Shown: in pieces, positions 1 through 12,308 of the stretch
Layout of the letters: every line of letters starts with the position of its first letter
Numbering within the stretch: the stretch's first letter is position 1
Notes under the pieces: generated by a model
What the model saw: the letters and a program-made list of their open reading frames with translations, nothing else
What the model was told of the DNA's origin: nothing
Databases searched by the model: none
Translations under genes and position numbers: made by a program
Origin: Acanthornis magna
Lineage: Eukaryota; Chordata; Aves; Passeriformes; Acanthizidae
Assembly (NCBI GenBank): GCA_036785705.1
Contig: JAWUZG010000013.1
Coordinates: 20,803,001 to 20,867,000, forward strand
Length of the DNA: 64,000 bases
Direction: 5' to 3'

Positions 1-252
1 ACACCCCAAAAAGAATTTTGATGGCTCTAAATGGAAATTATGTCAGGAAAAGTGCTTCCCAAATAATGATACTGTTGCATTAGTAGGAACAAAACTTGTA
101 ATTTATGTTTTGAGACCTAAAGATGGGCCCTGGGATTAATTGGGATGTTTGGTATTTTTCTTCACCCATTTTTTGTATTTTTAGTATATTGAAGTTGTAC
201 TGTCTCATATAGAAATACATAGCCACATTTGAATTCTGTGATATTTTAATCA

Positions 253-325
253 GAGAATCACACAATGCTTTGGGCTGGGAGGGGCCTTAAAGGCCATTTA
301 GTTCCACTCCACTGCCATTCCATTG
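253..325 (-). repeat. CR1 LINE fragment, 3' end
   Basis: Starts with a tail-like AGAGAATCACACAATG, then TTTGGGCTGGGAGGGGCCTT. This is the reverse complement of a CR1 3' end, old and cut short after about 70 bp. Confidence 0.7.
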
Positions 326-1287
326 TTTTGCTGTAGCCTGTGCACTGGTTTTAGTTCTAATTATTCTTTCTTATTATTTATTTTATATTTTGAATCTATC
401 TCAAAGCTGCTTTGCCTGTGCTGGTTTGATTTTATTTCACCTTGGGACAGATCCCTGAGCGTCCACTCCTGGGTGCTGGGTGAGTCTGAACATCAGAACG
501 TGTAAAAGACGTTCTGCTTACTCCTCTTCCCAGATGGGAGGGGAAAAAAAAAGGAAAAAGGGATGTGCATCATGGGATATCCAAGTGCATTTTCTTGGAA
601 GGGTGAACTGGGAAGAGCTGAGCTCTTGGAGCAAACCAGCCCCAACCCAAACACATTCCCTGTGCCTCCACTTCCACTGCAGCCTGAGCAGCTGATTTTC
701 ACTTTGCAACATTTTAAACCACTGATTTTAATCTGGGTTTGGATTTAATTGCTTTTTCCAGTGAGAGATTAGTTCTCATTTAAGTGTGGATGTGTAATTA
801 AAAAACATCTCTCAACTTAAGTTGCTTTTGTTGCCCGCACGTCGGGGCTGTGCGTACGGGAAAGCAATTCCAGAGCTGAATATCCATCTCTAATCCTGTT
901 GTTCACGTCTGAGTGTTATTGTTAGAACATGATAAACGACTCCTTATTTGGGAGGGATTTACTTCTTTCCCTTCTGATTTCTGCCAAGACGAAGTTGGGG
1001 AGGAAAATGAAATTCAGTTATAAATCGGAATTTATTTCCGTGGTGGTGGAAAACCAGCTCTTCAAAATGCTTTGTTGTTGCTGCTGGAATATGGAGTGTG
1101 GTGGATAGCGTGAGGAAAATTGTCAAACCGTGTTTTACACCTTTGGTGTAGTGAGAGAATAGAGAAGTTACTCCCCTAAAATGTTTGAGGTGGGCTGTGG
1201 CTGACTTGCAAGTACAGAGGAACCTGAATTGGCTTCATCTGGGAGCAGCAGAGCTTCCTGAGCAAATATTCCATTCCTTCCTTCAGG

Positions 1288-1436
1288 AGGATATCCCTGG
1301 CAGTGCCCAAGGCCAGGCTGGATGGAGCCTGGAGCAGCCTGGGCCAGCGGAAGGTGTCCCTGCCATGGCAGGGGCAGTGGGATGATCTTCGAGCTCCCTT
1401 CCCACCCAGACCACTCCGGGATTCTGGGATCCCTTG
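1288..1436 (+). repeat. CR1 LINE fragment, 3' end
   Basis: Carries the CR1 blocks ATCCCTGGCAGTGCCCAAGG, CTGCCATGGCAGGGGCAGTG and the terminal CACTCCGGGATTCTGGGAT. Only the last 150 bp of the element remain. Confidence 0.82.
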
Positions 1437-2317
1437 GAGAACGGAATGAGAGGTCTTTAAAATGTTCCCTTTGTTTCTTAACTTCCAAATATATGTTACT
1501 GATCTGAAATCAATGTAATGCTAAATCTTGTGTGTGAGAGGAAATTCCTGTGCTTTATTTACGTGAGGAATTTTGTCCTTTACGTTGTTGATGTCTCTTT
1601 TGTCCTGCTGGGGTCAGATTTCTGCTGAGTTCAGGTAGGAACAGGATAAAGAACCTTTTATCAGCAGCATCCTCTTGGAGCTTATTATACAGAACGTTTT
1701 GGTCATCGTCCCAAATCGTAATAAAAGAGGGGTTTAATTAATTCACTTTGCCACAATAGAAAAGTTCATCTCCTTTTGCTTAGATTGCAAATTAGAGATT
1801 GATTTCATATTCTTTTCACGAAGCACCTTTGAAGCTCTTCCGGAGACTGCACATTGTTTAGCACTAGGCTGGCTGAGACAATCCCCCGAAGTCTTCTGAG
1901 TTGCTGTGAGTTTAATAAGAAATAAAATTCAAATTTAATAATGTTAGGGAAGAATTGGGTCATTCTTGGAGACTCAGCCCACATATTATCGTGTTCAGGT
2001 TCTGTAGATGAGGCCTTCCCTGTTCTCTTTAATTAAATGCAAAGTATTAAATGGGTCTGTGTTCCTTGTGAGTGCATAAAATGCAGATATGGCTGCTTCT
2101 CCAAACACCTGCAGACAGCTCCTGGAAAATACATAAACCTGGACTTAGAGATCTTTGTTGGAAAAGGGAAATGCTGTGGAAGTTTTCCTCTGTCCCTGGC
2201 AAACCTTGCACATATTTTATAAAATTGAACAACCTGGAGAAATTAGTGGGAAAGTAAAATTGTGCAAGGGATGAGCTGTGCTCATGGGGCAAGGATAAAA
2301 CTCCTCTGCTCTGCTCT

Positions 2318-2672
2318 CCTCAGGCTGGGAGAGATGGGAATGTGGAGAAGGATCCAGGGAGAGCTCGGAGCCTCTTCCAGTGCCTGAGGGGGCTCCAAGA
2401 GAGCTGGAGAGGGATTTTGTACAAGGGATGGGAGTGACAGGACACAGGGAATGGCTTTAACCTGAAAGTGGGTAGGTTTAGATGGGATATTGGGCAGGAA
2501 TTGTTCCTGGGAGGGTGGGCAGGCCCTGGCACAGGTGCCCAGAGCAGCTGTGGCTGCCCCTGGATCCCTGGCAGTGCCCAAGACCAGGCTGGACAGGGCT
2601 TGGAGCAGCCTGGGACAGTGGGAGGTGTCCCTGCCATGGCAGGGGTGGAAGAGGATGCTGTGATTTGGCAGC
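2318..2672 (+). repeat. CR1 LINE fragment
   Basis: About 350 bp of the common CR1 type in this window, with GGGCAGGCCCTGGCACAGG, GATCCCTGGCAGTGCCCAAG and CCCTGCCATGGCAGGGG. The final 3' block is degenerate (only GCTGTGATTTGG remains). Open frames on both strands here are by-products of the GC-rich repeat. Confidence 0.88.
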
Positions 2673-3811
2673 CAAATTCCAAGGGAAGAGGGAGGTAAGG
2701 TGAGGACATTCCTGTCGGTGGGGAGGAGCAATTTCACTCCTGTGAAATCTGCTCTTGGCTACTTTTGGGTATTAATCTTTTCAGCTCCTCTTATCTGTCA
2801 ATATTTGAACAGAAATTCTCCCTTGAAATGTGACCTGTCTTATTTACCATATTGGTACGTGCATTTGTGTAAATACAGTTGATTTTGCTGCCATAACATA
2901 AAATATCCCGGAAAACTGAGCTGAAGTTGGAGAAGTCAGAACAAAGGACCAGCCTGTTATCACTCTTGGTGTATTTCATCAGTTTTCCTGCTCTTTAGGG
3001 AAGAGGGAATGAGAACATTGCCTGTGATGGGGATTTCATTTTGATATCATGCAAATGTGGAGAGAGCCCTGTCTTTATTTTTGCTGCTGATGAGAGCCTG
3101 GCAGTAATTCCTGTCTGCAAGGACTGGGTCACCTTCTGCAGCTCTGAAAGCTGCGAACAGCACCACATCAGAGCCTCTTCCCCAGAAACCTTCCCAAATC
3201 CGCTCTGTTGTGTCCCAAAAACTTGGGAAGGGAACAGCCCCCAGGGTATGGTGTGGTGGTTGATGTGCTGAGAGAACCAAAGGTAGGAATTAATTACAAA
3301 ATGCAAAAGCTTCCCCAAAGAGACCTCCTCCTGCAAGGAGCTTTTTAATCCAGGGATATCCAAACTGCGTGGTTTCATCAATTAAATTTTGATTGCACAT
3401 ATTTCTTATCTCTCGAGCTCGCTGAGCCCCTCAATAAATGTTGCTAAATAATTTACGTTCAAACAGGCGAATGAGAAGCACCAAAAGTGGGATAATTTGT
3501 CTTCAAAATGGCTGTTGCTTTTAGCAGTGTATTCATCTGGCAGGATCACCTGTCTGCTGTGAAGAAAGGGGTTCATTTAAAAGATAATTTATCTTCCCTC
3601 GGTATTCCCGTGATTTGTCACAGCTCTACCTCAGTGCTGCACAGACAATATCCCTGATCCCTGTGGGAATCCCAATTCCTGAATTGCAGCAAATTCCTAG
3701 CAGGAAATGCCACTTGTCTGCAGTTATCTTTTCCTTGTTCAGGTGTTTGCAAAGCTTCTATTCTCTCCCTCCCGTGCATCAAAGTTTATTGATGGCTTCC
3801 AACATGAATAG

Positions 3812-3871
3812 TGTTTGATAAATAAAATAGGGTTTGATAAATAAAATAGGGTTTGATAAATAAAATAAGGT
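3812..3871. repeat. 20-bp unit repeated three times
   Basis: GTTTGATAAATAAAATAGGG occurs three times in direct succession. The last copy has one change. Confidence 0.9.
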
Positions 3872-3914
3872 TTCTCCTTGCAACAAGTTTGTTTTTATTT
3901 TAGCTCCTCAGTGG

Positions 3915-4057
3915 CTTCTTGAGGGAATATTCACAAGGGTATGGAGGGACAGGACAAAAGGGAATGGCTTTAAACTGAAGGAGAGGAAATTTAGATTGGA
4001 CATTAGGGAGAAATTCTTCCCTGTGAGGGAGGTGAGGCACTGGCACCACAATGGTTA
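3915..4057 (+). repeat. CR1 LINE fragment, internal part
   Basis: GGACAGGACAAAAGGGAATG, a diverged TTTAGATTGGACATTAGG and TTCTTCCCTGTGAGGGAGG match the middle of the CR1 3' region. Both ends are lost. Confidence 0.75.
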
Positions 4058-4670
4058 TATTCCCATATCCAGTGCTGCATTTTTGCAAAATTAGTCTAAA
4101 AACATTTTTTATGGCTTTTCCTTGTTATTTTATACTCTTTGAGTACTGGCCATTCCCATAAATACAGTTGTTTTCTGATTTTTATGAGTGTATTTATAAT
4201 TTTATTACCAGCATTAATAGATGTGTAAACCAAGATACCTGAAACAGATTTATTGAGGGCAGTTCTGTAGATTTTCAGTGAAAGAATGTTTAGTGTAGCA
4301 AAGGGAGAAAAAAACACGAGGAGAGGCAATTGCATTTAGAAAACCAGAAATAAATGTACTGACCTTGAGAACTCCTAAGCACTGTGGGTTCCATTGAAGG
4401 GCACTGTTCAATGCTGACACTGTGTGGAGCTTTTAAAAGAGAAGCATTTTTTGGTTAAAATGGACTTTTTTTGAAAAAGAGCCTTAGAAACATGATAAAT
4501 GGTGTTGTTAAAGCATCTCATTAATTTTTTTTTGCCTGCTTTTTACAGAAGTTGGTGCAAAGCACTTTCGGACCAGGGAACTCTTTGTGTCTATTCCCAT
4601 TGTGTGCATCATCAAGTTTCTAACAAATAAACCTGCAGTGGGAGTTTCCGTGGAGCTGCTGTGGTCTTGG

Positions 4671-5010
4671 AATCACAGAATCATGGAATGGTTTGAAAAG
4701 ACTTTAAATCCCATCCAGTGCCACCCCTGCCATGGCAGGGACACCTCCCACTGTCCCAGGCTGCTCCAACCCCAATGTCCAGCCTGGCCTTGGACACTGC
4801 CAGGGATCCAGGGGCAGCCACAGCTGCTCTGGGCACCTGTGCCAGGGCCTGCCCACCCTCCCAGGGAACAATTCCTTCCCAATATCCCATCCATCCCTAC
4901 CCTCTGGCACTGGAAAACCATTCCCTGTGTTGTGGCTCTCCAGCTCCTTGGAAGTGGTCTCTCTCCATCTTTCTTGTCAGCTCCTTCAGGTCCTGGAAGG
5001 CCACAGTTAG
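4671..5010 (-). repeat. CR1 LINE fragment
   Basis: Begins with tail AATCACAGAATCATGGAATG, followed by the reverse complement of the CR1 blocks (CCCTGCCATGGCAGGGACAC, TGCCAGGGATCCAGGGGCAG). The inner end near CTTCAGGTCCTGGAAGGCC is diverged. Confidence 0.88.
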
Positions 5011-7105
5011 GGCTGGGGTCTGCTGGGGTCTGTGTGAAGATCCTTTTCCTCTTCTTCCCAGGGGGGTTTCCCTCGACTCCTTCCTGCAGGGAATCAGTGC
5101 TGGCAAAGATTTCCCTTTAAAACAAGTTTTCTATTGAAAAACGGAACTGTCAGAGATCGAATCAGGGTCTGTAAAATACACTTTGAGCTAAAACAAGGTC
5201 TGCAAGACTAAATAAACTGATATTCACCTATAAAATCCTCTATCAGTTCTCTGCATTTTACCTGGACCTTCCCTGCCTTGATCTAAAAGAGGTTTTGCTG
5301 CTTGGGGAGGCTCTGAACTCCTTCAATCACATCAGGTAAAGGAGGTGGCACATCTTCTCCAGGAGATCTGGAAGCAGAATTTGTCACTGGAAATGCCTTA
5401 GTGCATCTTGATTGGCAAAAAGATGTTTTTGTGGCAGCAGCAAAACCCCCAGCTATTTATCACTGCCATTATTGCAGGTGTGAACTTCTGTTTCTGCAAG
5501 GAAAAAGGTTCATATGTTTTATTCTCATGTTCCAGAGACAGGATTTGGCCTAAGGAAATGGAAAATGGAGTGTATTCAGTAAAGAATGTGATAAATGGGA
5601 ACATTTTGCACTTGTTTTTATTCTACTGCTGTAGCCATGAAATAATTTTGTCTCTGAAGGTGCCGCTGAATTTACTGTCAGATTTTCTATTACGAGAAAA
5701 GAAATGTTTGTTTTAACACAGTGAGAAATACATGTATGTGTTTCTATACGTAGAGATAAATTTCTGTGCCTTAGGGGTGTTCTGCTTTGTTTTGGTTCTT
5801 TTTCCTGCCCTTCCTGGTGTGGTGCTGCTGGGAACAGCTTCAGGGATCTGTGTCAAACTCCTTTGGGATGCCCTGGAAGCTGAAACTTCCATCCAGATCT
5901 TTATCTATCTGATAATATAAAATATTCTTTAAAAGAAGAAATTATGGGAGATCCTCTGCCTTATCCATGCTGGGTTGTGTAATACCTTTATACTATAAAT
6001 GGTATAAAATATATTATTGAAGTGAGCAAACTTGTCAGCTGATAAATTGGATTTTGCATTTTCACATGGCAAAAAGATGGAATTTGGAATATTTTAAAGA
6101 TGGATTTTTATCCTGTGAGTCCATAAGTGGTAACAATTTAATGAGTGGCTTCTAGAATTGGTAACAACTGATCTTTAGTTCTTTATTTGTTGCTAATGTA
6201 GCGGGAATACAAGTTATAGGCAGAGAGAAAACTTCATTTTTTTGTCTTTACAAAGTGTCTGGGAATTGTGAGGGACTTAAATCCTTTTCAACAAAGTAAA
6301 TTCTATGGAAATGTTCTGAAAGCCAAAATGTAGTGAATTAATTCAAGTGTTTTGTTTGGTTTGCTTTTTTTAATATATTCACCCATTTATTTATTTAGCT
6401 GTGTAGTCTTTTAAGGCCAGGTAAGGAAAATTTAATGGAAAAAATAAATGAAACTTACTCTTTTTCATCTATTCCTGACCATGGTAACAGGGACATTTTA
6501 ATGAGACATCACTTAGTGTAGGTTTGATTTCTCTCAGATTTTCTCACTATACATGAAGAGCTTAATATTTCAATTTAAATATTTCACTGGGAGAAAATGG
6601 CCAAGCCTGTTTAAAATAGGATGTTTTATCCCTGAGGGAAGAAAGTGTTGGCATGCGTTGTCTCTCCTGCAGGGAATTCTCTTCTCATTCTGAAATTTCT
6701 CGGTGTTAATGTTACTTGTGGGGATTATTTAAAACTAAAATTTCCCTTATTGAATCTGTTCAAGAGCCATTGAACAATGAGTATCTTATTTTAAAGGTGA
6801 TTTAGGAAAATAAGTACTTTTGGAGCATTTCTGGGCCTCTTCAAGTGTTCCTTCAGAATGGAGTTTTACAGAAATCGGAAGTAATTTCACACTTTGGAAT
6901 TGTATGTTCATTTTTTAAAATATAAAATGTATTTCTAAATGATCAGACATCCTTTCCAAAGGAAAATGAGATGCTTTGGTGTTGGTTTTAGGTTTGTTTT
7001 CTTTGAATGGAGCTGAATTTTCAGTGTCCAGGTCAGGCTTCCCTTTAGACAGGCTCGCAGGGATCTTGGATCCAGGATTTGCTTTGGGAATCCTTCAGTC
7101 ATAGA

Positions 7106-7667
7106 CTGGAATCCTGGAATGGAATCATGGAATGGAATCATGGAATAGAATCATGGAATAGAATCCTGGAATGGAATCATGGAATAGAATCATGGAATGG
7201 AATCATGGAATAGAATCATGGAATAGAATCATGGAATGCAATCATGGAATGGAATCATGGAATAGAATCATGGAATAGAATCCTGGAATGGAATCATGGA
7301 ATAGAATCATGGAATGGAATCATGGAATGGAATCATGGAATAGAATCATGGAATAGAATCCTGGAATGGAATCATGGAATAGAATCATGGAATGCAATCA
7401 TGGAATGCAATCATGGAATGGAATCATGGAATAGAATCATGGAATAGAATCCTGGAATGGAATCATGGAATAGAATCATGGAATAGAATCCTGGAATAGA
7501 ATCATGGAATAGAATCATGGAATAGAATCATGGAATGCAATCATGGAATGGAATCATGGAATAGAATCCTGGAATAGAATCATGGAATAGAATCATGGAA
7601 TAGAATCCTGGAATAGAATCATAGAATAGAATCATGAAATGGAATCATGGAATAGAATCATGGAATC
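7106..7667. repeat. 13-bp minisatellite grown from a CR1 tail
   Basis: About 43 copies of GGAATCATGGAAT, with variants beginning AGAATC or GCAATC and with ATCCTGG in place of ATCATGG. The array runs directly into the 3' end of the minus-strand CR1 at 7667 and has the same composition as the CR1 tail. It creates a meaningless 13-residue repeating frame on the + strand. Confidence 0.95.
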
Positions 7668-8240
7668 GTTTGGGCTGGGAAAGCCCTCCAAGGTCGTTGA
7701 GTCCAACCATCCCCGGCACTGCCAAGGCCACCACTGCCCCTTGTCCTCAAGTGCCACATCCTCAGGGCTGTGAAATCCCTGCAGGGACGGGGGCTGAGCA
7801 CTGCCCTGGGCAGCTGTGCCAGGGCTCGAGAATCCTTTCCAGGAGGAAATGATCCCAATGTCCACCCTGAGCCTCCCCTGGCCCAGCCTGAGGCCGTTCC
7901 CTCTCCTCCTGTCCCTGTTCCCTGGAGCACAGCCCGACCCCCCCGGCTGTCCCCTCCTGGCAGGAGCTGTGCAGAGCCACAAGGCTCCCCTGAGCCTCCT
8001 TTTCTCCAGGCTGAGCCCTTTCCCAGCTCCCTCAGCCGCTCCTGGGGCTCAGCCCCTGCCCAGCTCCGTTCCCTTCCCTGGACACCTCCAGCCCCTCCGT
8101 GTCCTTATGTCCTTCTTGTCCTGAGGGCTCCAAACTGACCCCAGGATTTGAGTCCTTCAGCAGTGCCAGCACAGAGACCATCCCTGCCCTGGGATTGTCC
8201 TGTGGCCACACAATTCCTGATCCAATCCATGTGCCAGTGG
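7667..8240 (-). repeat. CR1 LINE fragment, longest in the window
   Basis: Begins TTTGGGCTGGGAAAGCCCTC and GAGTCCAACCATCCCCGGC, then CACTGCCCTGGGCAGCTGTG, CTTTTCTCCAGGCTGAGCCC and CCTCAGCCGCTCCTGGGGCT. This is a second CR1 type with GCACTGCC..GGCAGCTG blocks. The last 110 bp, from about 8130, are less certain. No reverse transcriptase frame is present. Confidence 0.85.
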
Positions 8241-8248
8241 CCTCTGGC

Positions 8249-8461
8249 ACACCTGAGCACTCCTGGGGCACACCTGGGCACTCCTGGGGCACACCTGGGC
8301 ACTCCTGGGGCACACCTGGGCACATCTGGGCACACCTGGGCACTCCTGGGGCACACCTGGGCACATCTGGGCACACCTGGGCACTCCTGGGCACACCTGG
8401 GGCATGCCTGGGCATTCCTGGGCACTCCTGGGCACACCTGGGCACTCCTGGGCACACCTAG
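8249..8461. repeat. GC-rich 10/20-bp minisatellite
   Basis: Tandem copies of CACCTGGGCACTCCTGGGGC and shortened forms (CACATCTGGGCA, ATTCCTGGGCA). The basic unit is about 10 bp and pairs into a 20-21 bp higher unit. It begins where the CR1 copy ends. Open frames on both strands across it are repeat artefacts. Confidence 0.95.
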
Positions 8462-9892
8462 GCTCATTGCACCTCCTCAGCACCCCCAGGGCCTTTCCCG
8501 CCGGGCACTTTCCAGCCCCTCTGGCCCAGGAGCCAGGGTGACTCTCAGTGGCCCTGGTTTGGAAAGAACCAATCCTGGAGAGACATGAATTGTAGCAAAG
8601 TGCTTCTCTGGTGGGATATTCTTTCATTATCTCCCTCTCTGTGTGACCACCTCATTTCTGAGCTTTGCAGTAAGGTGAGAGTTCCAGGGTGAACCCTGAC
8701 ACTATGGCAGTGAATAAATAGCTGATAAATGCCCAGGACAATGGGAAACCTTGCAGGACTGGCTGGATAAACACAGCTTTGCAATTATTCCTATGGTTCT
8801 AATTGAAATTGATTTTTTTTGAGAATTAGGTACCTTTTTTCTATGTATTGCTTCCAGTGCTGGGCTGTAGGTGATGACAATGATCTCCAAATCCAAATAA
8901 GATTAAAAATCAACTTAAGATTAAAATCTAATCATGTTGTTAGCTATTGCTAACTGGTTAGTAGACCATATTAAAAACACCTCCAGTACAAATATTGCCT
9001 CTAAATAATTACAAACCTTTATTAGCATTGTAATTAAGAGAGTGCTGGCTGCAAACGATACCTCACAAAGGAAATGATGACTGCTAGTTGTACTTTCTTC
9101 CTCATATTAAATAGATTTTCCTTCCCAGCAGGGCCTCGAACAGAGGTTTGCAGGTGGGGGTCTGCAGATAAATGTTGGAGCAGGGATGTCTGTGTGTGAT
9201 GCAGTGTTGGCTTCAAGCAACAATTTGGTATCAAAGGAAGAGGTTTTATTACCAAAATAAACTCTGAGATGAGCATGAATCATGATTTGGTGCAGGGAAC
9301 AGGAAGAGGGGCTGATCACTGCTCAAAGACCCCCAACCACTCTGCTCAGCACCACTTTGGGGGCTCAGCCTGAGCTGAAATGACAAAATGTAACAAGTTT
9401 CTGTCATTTTAACTAAAACTTCCAGCACTACAGAATCCCCTCCTGTGTGTGTTTTGTTTCTGTTTGCTCAGGTTGTTCATTTTCCTGGATTTATTTTTAA
9501 CTCCAGCAGCCATTCCAGGTCTTTAGCCAGCTCTGCTATTGGCATTCTCACACTTGCCTGTGGACTCAGAGTGTTTCACCAGCAGACATTCGACTTTGTT
9601 GTTCCTTTCTGATTCCCACCGTGCTAATTAAGAAGATATTTTTGTGCAATTATCATCCCTTCAGTGACTCACCGTTGCTGCTGGCTGGGGACAGTCAGAG
9701 CAGCTCCCCCTGTGCAGCCGTGAGCTGCTCCCAGGGGATTGTCAGGATTTGGGAGGGATGGAGGAGGGGAAGGGATCACCAGCAGATGCAGAGGAGATGG
9801 CAGACAAATTTATCCACACCTCTGGCTGCTTCTACAGTGAAAAATGAATATTAAAACGTGTTTGGAAATTTAACAGGTGATCCACATCCATA

Positions 9893-10262
9893 GGGGTGGA
9901 GAGGACAAGGCTCCGGGGAGAGCTCAGAGCCCCTGGCAGGGCCTGAAGGGCTCCAGGAGAGCTGGAGAGGGACTGGGGACAAGGCATGGAGGGACAGGAC
10001 ACAGGGAATGGCTTCCCATGGCAGAGGGCAGGGCTGGATGGGATATTGGGAAGGAATTGTTCTCTGGGAGGGTGGGCAGGCCCTGGCAGAGGTGCCCAGA
10101 GCAGCTGTGGCTGCCCCTGGATCCCTGGCAGTGTCCCAGGCCAGGCTGGACAGGGCTTGGAGCAGCCTGGGACAGTGGGAGGTGTCCCTGCCCATGGCAG
10201 GGGTGGCACTGGGGGATCTTTGTAGTCCATTCCAACCTAAATCCTTCTGGGATTCTCTGATT
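9893..10262 (+). repeat. CR1 LINE fragment
   Basis: About 370 bp, from GAGAGGACAAGGCTCCGGGG through CCCTGGCAGAGGTGCCCAGA to the 3' end CTAAATCCTTCTGGGATTCTC. One of the fuller copies of the main type. Confidence 0.9.
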
Positions 10263-10307
10263 TTTTTTTTTTTTAAATTTTTTATTTTTATTTTTTATTT
10301 TTTTTGC
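10260..10307. repeat. T-rich / AT low-complexity tract
   Basis: A run of T with scattered A directly follows the tail of the CR1 copy. It may have been A/T-rich target DNA or tail slippage. Confidence 0.85.
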
Positions 10308-12206
10308 ATATCAGTTTGCCTTGAGAAGTTCCTCAAGGTGTAAAAATCATCTTTCAACTATTGCAGCCATGTGTATTAACTTAAACTATTCCCCAAACAG
10401 GGAAATAAACAAAAATATGACCTAAATGATCAGCCAGCTTTAGAACTGAGTTTGTTGGAAGGAAACAGAGCTGTTGGTCACCTGGAAAGGGCTGGATTTG
10501 CCAGTGTGGGGTTGATGTGAAGAAAAGAAAAATAGATTAATGTCTTTGCCAAGCAATCAACTTTGAGGTTATTTAAATATCTGTGAAAAGATACCATGGG
10601 CAAAACAAGGTTTGTCTCAGCTCTCCTGAGCTTTCCTGAGCCATCCAGAGAACTGTGATGGACTGAGCTCCATCTGCAGCCTGATCTGAGGCAGCCAATT
10701 TAAAAAATTTATAATTCTGACTGGTGCTGGCACATCACTGTGATTGATGACATCATTAGAGGAAAAAGGAGGGAATGTGGGCTATTGAATGTTTCCTTGT
10801 AGGCATGAGCCCCGGGTTTGTTGTGGCAGGAGCTCGTTAGGCGGTGTTTTGACAATTAATGTTTGGATTTTTGAGATGGTCCCGTCTTATTTCCATTTCA
10901 TAGTAGTAAACATTGTCTTTGTAGAGCCCCAGCTTCTATTCTTGTCAGGGTTTGTTAGAAAGTTCTTTTGATGTCCCAGAACAGCAGCTCGGGTGGCCTT
11001 TCCCTTCCATATTCATGGAGTTTGCAGGTGCCAGAGAGCTCCCATCAGGTTCCTTGGCATCCTCTGGAAAATCCAGAGTTCCCACGTGGACAAAATCTGT
11101 AGGAGTTTAAATCTCAGCCCCACTGAAGGAGAAAAACAAATTCCAGGAGTGCTTGTCTGGTGGAAGTTGGGGATTAACCTGTAAATAAGAGGGCTCGGAG
11201 TACTGCAGGTGACCTGGTGTCGTTTGGGGTTTAATCTCAATTACTTGAGCTGATGTGGAAATAAAGATTTGAAATTGAAATTAATGCTGATCTGAAAGGT
11301 AACAATGAAGGCTCTGTGCCTTTATGGAGAGAAAATTCCTGAGTGTTCTCTTGGGCTGTGTCATGGAATAACCTTGAAAATAGCACAGAAAGGGGAATTT
11401 GCAATTTAATCAAACCATAGAAAGAATCACTTCTTTTCTAAGTCATTCTGCTGGGTTTTTTCCCCAGTTTTTAATGGACTTTTTCCCTACATTAAAGACC
11501 AGAAAAGATGTGGACGTCATTACCAGGCTTTTAGCAGACAGAGAGGGAGGATGGACAAGAAGCTCCCATTTATGGGATTTTACTGCATCCAGGAGCCATG
11601 GGAAAGGGTTGGAATTGTTCCTACAACACTTCCACACACCAGAAGGAAAAACTGAACTTTCTTTTTGTCACTTTGTACTCTTTCTGTGGTTTGAAAAAGA
11701 TCTGGATGGTGCTGCTCTTCTGTTTTTATGGAATTTACTGGATTTGGGTGGTGTTGTTTTAAGCATCACTGTATCTGAAAATACCACACAGTGAAATGAA
11801 AACTTGGGGTTTATCTGGGATGCTCAATATAATGATCTTGAAGAGATTTCTTCCTTGAGCAGAGTATTGACTTTCCAAATGCAAATGCTGATATTGTGTG
11901 ATATTTTTAGGAGTGCTGTTTATTACCTTGCAAAGCCTTTAATGTCTGAGCAATTTTTAGATGAAGAATGTGTTGCAGAAGCCTCGGTGAAGATGGTGAT
12001 AAACCCATGAAATTGGAAATGGAAACTTTTTGAGATGGGGTTTTTTTTGTTTTCTTGTCAGAATTTTGCATATCCATTAATGAATTTTAATGATAGAATT
12101 ATCTCCACTGCAGTCTGTGGTGCTCTCTAGCAATATCGTGTTTTGATAGCCAGCATTATGTTGCATTATCAGAAATAATGGATTCTTTTCCTTTTCTTTT
12201 TTGCAG

Positions 12207-12308
12207 GGGAGTTTCGTGGCCTGCATGACAGCCATCCTGAGGCAAATGGAGGATTATCACTATGCCCACTTAATCAAGACTTTTGGGAAGATGAGGTCGG
12301 ATGTCGTG
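12207..12308 (+). CDS. DOCK1: DOCK1 internal exon A (34 codons, phase 0/0)
   Basis: This is an internal coding exon of DOCK1 (DOCK180), a cytoplasmic protein that works with ELMO and activates RAC1 in cell migration, engulfment of dead cells and myoblast fusion. It encodes 34 residues, beginning GSFVACMTAILRQMED and ending GKMRSDVV. That sequence is characteristic of the DOCK-A group, and as I remember the family it fits DOCK1 better than DOCK5 or DOCK2. The acceptor is a long pyrimidine tract ending TTTTTTGCAG, and the donor is GTG|gtgagt at 12309. Both ends lie between codons, so the exon adds exactly 34 residues. It belongs to the helical region between DHR-1 and DHR-2. The frame stays open past the donor to 12401, but those residues are intronic and unlike the family. 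Confidence 0.93.

Larger units (their letters stand above)
1..12206 (+). other. DOCK1: DOCK1 intron (3' part), upstream of the first exon seen
   Basis: This is intron sequence that continues beyond the left edge. It ends in a strong pyrimidine tract and TTGCAG just before 12207. It holds CR1 fragments, a 20-bp triplicate and two tandem arrays, all listed separately. In the stretches 330-1285, 2675-3910, 4060-4670, 5011-7105, 8465-9890 and 10310-12206 I see only AT-rich, non-repetitive sequence with frequent stops in all frames. I recognise no exon in them. The span would hold preceding DOCK1 exons only if they were short and unrecognised, but the protein order cannot be checked upstream because the previous exon is not in view. 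Confidence 0.75.

Noticed and set aside
4544..4680. A possible exon after TTTTACAG at about 4549
   Set aside because: The pyrimidine tract and AG look acceptable, but the following translation does not resemble DOCK1 and no good donor follows in a consistent frame.
11399..11794. A 131-codon + strand frame about 400 bp before exon A
   Set aside because: The residues do not resemble DOCK proteins or anything I recognise. It is most likely a chance intronic frame.
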